64,000 nucleotides of DNA from Cardinalis cardinalis. Taxonomy: Eukaryota; Chordata; Aves; Passeriformes; Cardinalidae. Under the pieces are notes generated by a model, which worked only from the letters and a program-made list of their open reading frames with translations, ran no database searches and was not told where the DNA came from. Shown in pieces: positions 59,801-64,000 of this stretch (position 1 is the first letter of the stretch; each line of letters opens with the position of its first letter). The translations under genes and the position numbers were made by a program. Location of the stretch: assembly GCA_014549065.1 (NCBI GenBank), contig JACDOX010000038.1:5528547-5592546 (forward strand), given 5' to 3'.

Positions 59801-61753
59801 CTGTAATGGACTCCCCCAGCTGCCATGTGACTGATCCCTGCAGCTCCTAACAGCAAACAGGAGGAAGTAGCAACATTTTCATCTTCCCTGGCTGCAGCTT
59901 GCAGACAAACATCTGTCTAAGCACTATTTCCAAATGTTAATAGCTCCAACCTATTTTTTAGTTGAGCACTGGACATGTGAAAATTGATAAGGTTTTCACT
60001 TAAAATGTACATTACAAGCTGCCATAGAGATTTTTTTGACTGTGGCATGCAATTATTGCAACGAAATCCAAGTACCAAAGCTGGGTGCACTGTGCAAAGT
60101 CATGTCCCGGATCACTCGAGTGCCAAAACAGGACCACATCAGGAGAAACTGCTGAGCTACTTTCTTCAAAGAGCCTTGTCTCTTGGCAGCTACCTGCAAG
60201 AAGAGAGATGTGTCTGACATGGAGAACCTTTAATTTCTACCAGCAAAACAGCTGAATGATGCATATATCCACCTTCTCTTTTTATACTGAAAAGCTACTT
60301 ACCATAATCTTCACATTAAAATACACACTACAAATTAGAAAAGCTGAACTCAAAATGGCCTTAAACAGAAAACCACTTTATAACCATGGACAACCTTCAG
60401 AAAGAGGAAACAAAGTATTATTCAAGACTGGATCTCCTTTATACATGACAAAAGGACTGCAAAAAATTGCTCTGATCTTCATCTTAACCTATTAATAACA
60501 TGTTCCTTCTCGCTTCCTTGTCAAGGAAGCAATTTATAATAATCAATCTTTGATCTACACTGCAAATTTATATTATTATTTCAAATGAGGTTTAATATTG
60601 AATATAAAGTTTTTTGTTCCTTCCCATTTTTATTTTTGTGAATTTGCTTAGTCATTTTACTAGGAGAAATATTTTCCAGAAATAACACTTTAGGCATTAA
60701 CTTTTCAAAAATATATTTATTATAGCCATATGTGAGTTAAAATATTAGATTCACCCAATCAACGACTAAAATTCCTTTATTACAATTCATGTCAAGTTCT
60801 TAATTAAAATTAACAGCTCTGGCTTGAATTACAAATTGCATTCCACTGACTAGAAGAGAAGTTTCCCAAAACAATCAAAGTATTTCAAGTAATCTGGATA
60901 ATTATTTGTTTCCTATATGTCTATTTTGCAGCAGAGAGAGGCAGGCAGCTTATTTTGGTTTGTTTTGGTTTTACTTCAGAGCCCTAACAACGGGAATGAA
61001 GAGTTTAAATTCTAACAGAACATCCTAATACATAGAAGTAACAGAAGGTAAAATAGTCAGTTATACATTTTCATATTCTATGTAAAACTATGGTGATGCT
61101 GGATCATTTTTAAAAATATGTTTTAAAGCTTTGTTAGCAGGTTTCTGCATGTACTTTAATGAAAATAAAATAGAACTCTTTGGTATTCCATATCAGCTCA
61201 AAAGGAACATAAATGTGTCCTTGTACTGAATGGTAATGTAGACTTTCATTCTCACATTTGATTCTACACAGACGAATTAGCTAGCTTAAATATCCTGTTC
61301 ATTAAATTCTTAAAAGGCCAGGTTATGTTTTTCTTCGCACTATACCACTTGGATGACTCTGACTCTGAATTAATCTCTCCATATCCCTGGAAATATTGAT
61401 TTGATTGGAAACCTCAACCCTGTTCATTTTTGAATACCATCTTTTGGAATAAAATAAACAAGAGCAGAATAAAGTAAAATCCTGAATGTGAGCAATTCTC
61501 CGTGAAAACTGGTGAGATTTTGCCCACTACTGCTTTAGTCCTGCTCATTACCAACTCCTTTTTTTTTTTTGTTTTGTTATTAATTTTACTTTTTCTAAAA
61601 ATGTATTCTCTGAATAGAGATCATAATGCACATCAGTGACTCACTCCTCCTTACCAACCTTTACAACACATCTGTCCACCATGGAATCCAGCCACTCGAT
61701 GTATGACTCAATGGGGGACTGCTCCTCCAAAAGGTGATCAAATTCCTGATACA
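35836..61753 (-). CDS. RFX4: RFX4 gene, seven 3' coding exons (5' part off the window)
   Basis: Regulatory factor X4 is a nuclear winged-helix transcription factor that binds X-box DNA. It is known for roles in dorsal midline brain and subcommissural organ development and in cilia-related programmes. Coding exons in order are 61753-61659, 60193-60076, 55484-55365, 54188-54027, 47341-47179, 44801-44663 and 36108-35836. They chain in phase to give 356 residues and a TGA stop. The first part (YQEFDHLLEEQSPIESYIEW through AMKGEGST) is the C-terminal end of the conserved dimerisation region. It is followed by a Pro/Ser/Thr-rich linker and a tail rich in Tyr, His, Pro and Ser. The DNA-binding domain exons lie to the right of the window. 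Identity is clear from near-complete agreement with remembered vertebrate RFX4. Confidence 0.96.
38860..39250. promoter_or_regulatory. Candidate conserved noncoding element
   Basis: This non-repetitive block has CATTTGTTGG and CCTGAATCACCTTTCACAC stretches, a GGTTGACTCACAC AP-1-like site near 39111 and GATTATTGTTAAGGCC near 39190. It looks like a developmental element. No coding potential. Inference from texture only. Confidence 0.25.
41803..41857 (+). repeat. (CA)n microsatellite
   Basis: An uninterrupted AC dinucleotide run of about 27 units in the RFX4 intron, likely length-polymorphic. A valine/cysteine-rich frame on the other strand is its artefact. Confidence 0.98.
44663..44801 (-). 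CDS. RFX4: RFX4 exon: C-terminal tail (2)
   Basis: The exon encodes YTGSYNYGGYSNQHPHPMQS, QYPSLPHDTAISGPLHYSAY and HRSSSQ. The acceptor is ATTTTAG and the donor is CAG|GTAATC, phase 0. It is rich in Tyr, His and Pro. The phase joins Gly from the previous exon to Tyr-Thr-Gly, as in other vertebrates. Confidence 0.96.
44802..47178 (-). other. RFX4 intron with CR1 insertion
   Basis: Intron between the two tail exons. Its main content is a CR1 fragment at about 46296-46845; the rest has no recognised feature. Confidence 0.85.
46296..46845 (-). mobile_element. CR1 LINE 3' fragment
   Basis: The plus strand reads as the reverse complement of a CR1 tail: TGAGGTTGGAAGGGACC near 46310, then CTTTCCTGGGCAGCCTG, CTCCCCAGCAGGTATTTATA, CTTTCTCAGTCTCTC and GATCCAGATGTGGTCTCAGC. 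The element therefore lies on the minus strand, with its 3' end at about 46296. It is 5'-truncated and carries no intact open frame. CR1 is the dominant LINE of birds and is also found in turtles and crocodilians. Confidence 0.88.
47179..47341 (-). CDS. RFX4: RFX4 exon: C-terminal tail (1)
   Basis: The exon encodes [40 protein letters not shown] and VTHRIPVYPHREEH plus two bases of a Gly codon. The acceptor is TCTGCAG and the donor is G|GTAAGG. The Tyr/Thr/Ser-rich tail is a low-complexity, probably disordered region conserved in vertebrate RFX4. Confidence 0.95.
49834..50240 (+). mobile_element. LTR-like sequence (probable solo LTR)
   Basis: The block begins TGTGCCAATACC. It has a TTAAAA TATA-like box at 50046-50051 and AATAAA at 50120-50125, followed by a U5-like stretch containing GGATTGAAACCCTCC. 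Pyrimidine-rich, G-poor U3 composition differs from the flanks. No target duplication or clear 3' end was seen and no internal region is attached, so the limits are approximate. Confidence 0.4.
51400..51780. promoter_or_regulatory. Candidate conserved noncoding element
   Basis: The block contains CAATCATTAATCTGGCC near 51639, GGCTAATTAGCTTTTAACTG near 51679, GGCAAATGAATAATCAAGGC near 51552 and CCTGATGACTTATTTCACGC near 51431. It is non-repetitive and has no coding potential. The homeodomain and PBX/MEIS-like motif density suggests a developmental enhancer in the RFX4 intron, by inference only. Confidence 0.33.
52545..52625 (+). mobile_element. CR1 remnant
   Basis: The stretch includes TTTCAATACCTGAAGGGAAA, AGGGACTTCTTACAAGG and GTAGTGACAGGACAAGGGC. 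It matches the CR1 3' region that typically reads FQYLKG / RDFLQG / DRTRA in translation. Plus orientation, short and diverged. Confidence 0.75.
54027..54188 (-). CDS. RFX4: RFX4 exon: Pro/Ser/Thr-rich linker
   Basis: The exon encodes 54 residues, starting AEIREEIILSEPAAPTPSPA and ending EYGGITATT. It is rich in Pro, Ser and Ala and is probably disordered. The acceptor is a NAGNAG type (TGCAGCAG). Use of the second AG would delete one Ala and give ST-EIREE. The donor is ACAG|GTAGGT. Confidence 0.93.
54189..55364 (-). other. RFX4 intron (1.2 kb)
   Basis: Intron between the dimerisation and linker exons; nothing notable recognised. Confidence 0.85.
55365..55484 (-). CDS. RFX4: RFX4 exon: end of dimerisation region (3)
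   Basis: With one carried base this reads [20 protein letters not shown] then LHCQEKANELMRAMKGEGST. The acceptor is TTACCAG and the donor is ACAG|GTGAGT. The hydrophobic helical pattern ([15 protein letters not shown]) matches the last helices of the RFX dimerisation domain. Confidence 0.97.
58229..58286 (+). repeat. Purine-rich GGGAGGCA/GA simple repeat
   Basis: AGGGAGGCAGGGAGGGAGGG followed by GGCAGGC and an AGAG run. Low-complexity tract. Confidence 0.9.
58445..58489 (+). repeat. Two-copy tandem duplication (17-base match)
   Basis: ACATAGTAAAGATCCAA occurs at 58445-58461 and again at 58473-58489, a 28-base period, exact in the 17-base core. Confidence 0.9.
60076..60193 (-). CDS. RFX4: RFX4 exon: end of dimerisation region (2)
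   Basis: The exon encodes VAAKRQGSLKKVAQQFLLMW then SCFGTRVIRDMTLHSAPSF plus one base. The acceptor is TTGCAG|GTAGCTG, or four bases later at TAG|CTGCC (start 60189). The donor is TTTG|GTACTT. The segment is strongly conserved among RFX4 orthologues and belongs to the extended dimerisation region. Confidence 0.95.
60194..61654 (-). other. RFX4 intron (1.5 kb)
   Basis: AT-rich intron. The part at about 60700-60900 has clustered AATTAAAATTAAC and GATTCACCCAATCAACGAC stretches, which could be a conserved element. No exon or repeat family recognised. Confidence 0.75.
61659..61753 (-). CDS. RFX4: RFX4 exon: end of dimerisation region (1)
   Basis: The exon begins with two bases of a Leu codon, then YQEFDHLLEEQSPIESYIEW and LDSMVDRCVVK. 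The acceptor is GTGCCAG. The donor is ambiguous: AAG|GTTGGT at this boundary, or GTTG|GTAAGG four bases further on (end at 61655). Paired with the two possible acceptors of the next exon, both choices encode the same Lys-Val-Ala-Ala junction. Confidence 0.93.
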
Positions 61754-64000
61754 CTGGCACACAAAACAAAAAAAAGCCAAAAAAGCCCACCTTAGAATTC
61801 GGATTCTGTTTCAAACAAAAGAAAAACAAATCACAAAAGGCTACCAAAAGAATCACAAGTTTACTGTGGNTTTTTTATAATAGATTACTTAACTGAAACA
61901 AATGCATCTTTCCTGGTACTGACCCAAAAAGTTTGCTGGGTTTCTTACTTTGTTTCTACTGAAAGTGATGCAGTCATTGAAAGTNTTTTTTAATGCAAGC
62001 CAATCAGAATCTATTTTTTAAAATTAGTGTGTTTTATTTAACTTGTCTGGTGTGCCCAGAAGTGAAATGTTTATGGTTTTCTCTATGAAGAGTGAGAAAC
62101 TAGGCCTTGACCCCAGTGATGAAAAAATGTCATGCATGAAATTGATTTAGAAATGCATAAAGAATCTTCTAGGCACCAAGTGAATGAGTATTGTTGATAG
62201 GGCGCTCATCTGTATAATGCTTTAGTTGCAAAAACATGATTTAACTGCTGCAAATCATCTATTTGCAATGCCAGACACGCACGCACAGAATGTCCATAAA
62301 CTTCTTCTTCAAAACAAATTGCTATCGGTGAAGAGATACTCTACTTATTACGAAGAAGAGCTGCAAAAGGCAACCTGTATACTTTTTGATCTTTTCCAAG
62401 TACACATATTAATATTTCAATACAAAAAGTTAAAAAGCCATTTAACTGCAGTCCTTATAACTTCAAGTCTCATTTACATATTAAAACCAATGGCTGGAAG
62501 ACAAAGAATCATGTGCATTGACACCTTAACAAACTAATTCTTCAACTCAGCTACGATGAAAGGCCCAGTAGGTCAAGATGAAAGATACTTTCTACCTGCT
62601 GTGTTACAGGATGACTTCAGTGCACTAAGCAATTCCATTTGCAACTAATCATAAGTAACAGGAGGAAGGAATTTCTCTGAATAGGAAAGATAGTGAAGGG
62701 GGTGGAGGAGGCAAAGCGTAGAGATGATAGCTAAGGAAATGAGCCAGAGAGGCTATCCAAAAATAATGCAAAGAACACCTCCCTGACTCTGTCGGATCAG
62801 AAGGATGAGCAGGAATGCATTGGCTAAACACCTGACTACAACTTTGTTTAACTGAGACTTGGAAAGGCTGAGTTACTGGAAACATTAATTGAGGAAGAAG
62901 GGAAATGATGTTTGTGTCACCCTTTTCTTCTTTCATTCTTCTATTGAATGGGCAACCTCCCTTTATTCAGAACAGGATCACAGAGAAATCTAAATGTTGT
63001 CTCCTTACCTGAGTATCTGGCTGGACAAAAACTGCCTGATACAACAGATGAAGTAATTCATATGCTGTGCAAAGAGGGGAGCAAGAGCAGAAAAACAAAT
63101 CAGTTGCCTGCTTTGCTGCTGGAGCAATGCAACTGTGTACAACAATCTATTTGAGAAAATTAGATGTTTAGCCTTTAGTGATTGTTAAAAATACCTCAAT
63201 AGGATCTAAGAATGAGGGAATAAAGCAGAAATCATGTCAGAGGTAGATAGTCCAGCAGAACAGAGAAGAGGTTCTCTTATACCCAGTGATTTTTCTCTGT
63301 TTCTCCATCAGTTTGTTTATAGGCTTATAAACCTGGGGNTTTTTTTTCCTAGTTATAGTAGCTGAAATTGTACTTCCTTGATTATTAGTAACAAGAGTAT
63401 GAAAATAAGCCTTAAATTGATGCCATATAAGTCATACAAGGCATAGTGAAAAAATCTTTGGTCAAGTAGAATAAACATCAAACAGGGGGGGGAAAAATCT
63501 AAGTTCTGGAATATTCTCAGATATCTGAACACCTCATTGGCATCCCATCTTATGAGATATTAGCTTACCATTTCTGAACAACATCTTATTGGACTATATA
63601 GGCCCTAAAATACAGAAAAACTTGCACAAATCCAACAACATTGAGGAAAATTCTGTTTGGTTTTATTACACTAATAGCACATACACAAGAAGATTCCTTA
63701 AACATTAAGGATGTTCTGAATGTCAGCCAAAATGTTGCTGCTACTAGGGAGTATAACTTTGAAAACTTTTTTTTGCCCATGGTAGGATGCTGGATAGATC
63801 TTGAGAACTTAACAGATGACAGAAGGATTTACTCAGCTTTTGGACTTCAGTCTCACTGCATGCTACCTCCTTTGCTGCCATGTCGAGTTCCTATCTCCTC
63901 AAAAGGGAAGAGGACTATGAAATGAATCAAGGGTTAAGAAAGAGAGAAAAGAACACCAAGAACCTCTCCCTGGAAAACAGAGCTAGCAGAGAATGCAAGG
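61754..64000 (-). other. RFX4 intron, 5' side (partial)
   Basis: The preceding RFX4 exon, expected to encode the MEDSRDEHRKLITQ region, was sought here on the minus strand and not found. The stretch is therefore read as intron running off the right edge. Open frames are short and unrelated. Confidence 0.6.

Larger units (their letters stand above)
55485..60075 (-). other. RFX4 intron (4.6 kb)
   Basis: Contains a purine-rich GGGA/GGCA simple repeat (58229-58286) and a two-copy 17-base duplication (58445-58489). No further exon was recognised. Confidence 0.85.

Noticed and set aside
61754..64000. Search for the preceding RFX4 exon
   Set aside because: No stretch with the expected MEDSRDEHRKLITQ-type coding sequence and splice sites was seen, so no exon is claimed.
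1..64000. CRISPR arrays, tRNA or rRNA genes, prokaryotic operons
   Set aside because: No regular spacer-repeat structure, no cloverleaf or ribosomal sequence recognised; the gene structure is clearly that of a vertebrate nuclear genome.

Overview
This is a vertebrate nuclear window, most likely avian. It carries degenerate CR1 retrotransposon tails, at least one solo retroviral LTR, compact introns, and two neighbouring genes in an order known from vertebrate genomes. Scattered single n characters look like unresolved consensus positions. There are no prokaryotic-style operons; nearly all open frames over 60 codons are chance frames in introns.

Both recognisable genes lie on the minus strand, so they read from right to left. 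RFX4 (regulatory factor X4) occupies about 34.6-61.8 kb. Seven 3' coding exons are visible, encoding the C-terminal part of the extended dimerisation region, a Pro/Ser-rich linker and the Tyr/Pro/His-rich tail through the stop codon at 35836-35838. The 5' exons, including the winged-helix DNA-binding domain, lie beyond the right edge. Downstream comes a gap of about 3 kb, then the CpG-island promoter (about 30.68-31.60 kb) and first exon of RIC8B, which runs from 31.15 kb to beyond the left edge. RIC8B encodes a chaperone and nucleotide-exchange factor for Gs/Golf-class G-protein alpha subunits. Nine coding exons were placed with canonical GT/AG junctions. They read through in one continuous phase for 509 codons plus two bases. 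Only the final C-terminal exon is missing.

Region by region: 1-6500 is the last RIC8B intron, with several AT-rich, homeodomain-motif-dense blocks that look like conserved noncoding elements. 6501-31148 holds the RIC8B exons and introns, with a solo LTR in opposite orientation in intron 1. 31.15-34.5 kb is promoter and intergenic DNA with a purine-rich tract. 34.58-35.84 kb is the RFX4 3' UTR. 35.84-61.75 kb holds RFX4 exons, with introns containing a (CA)n microsatellite, a CR1 copy, a second LTR-like block and more possible regulatory blocks. 61.75-64 kb is a further RFX4 intron.

The two genes do not form a pathway. RFX4 is a developmental transcription factor and RIC8B is a broadly used signalling chaperone. 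RIC8B may sit as a bystander in the regulatory territory of RFX4. I found no convincing new biological system. The points most worth checking are the splice-site ambiguities in RFX4, the (GGTCC)6 repeat in an open frame next to the RIC8B start, the LTRs, and the possible conserved elements.
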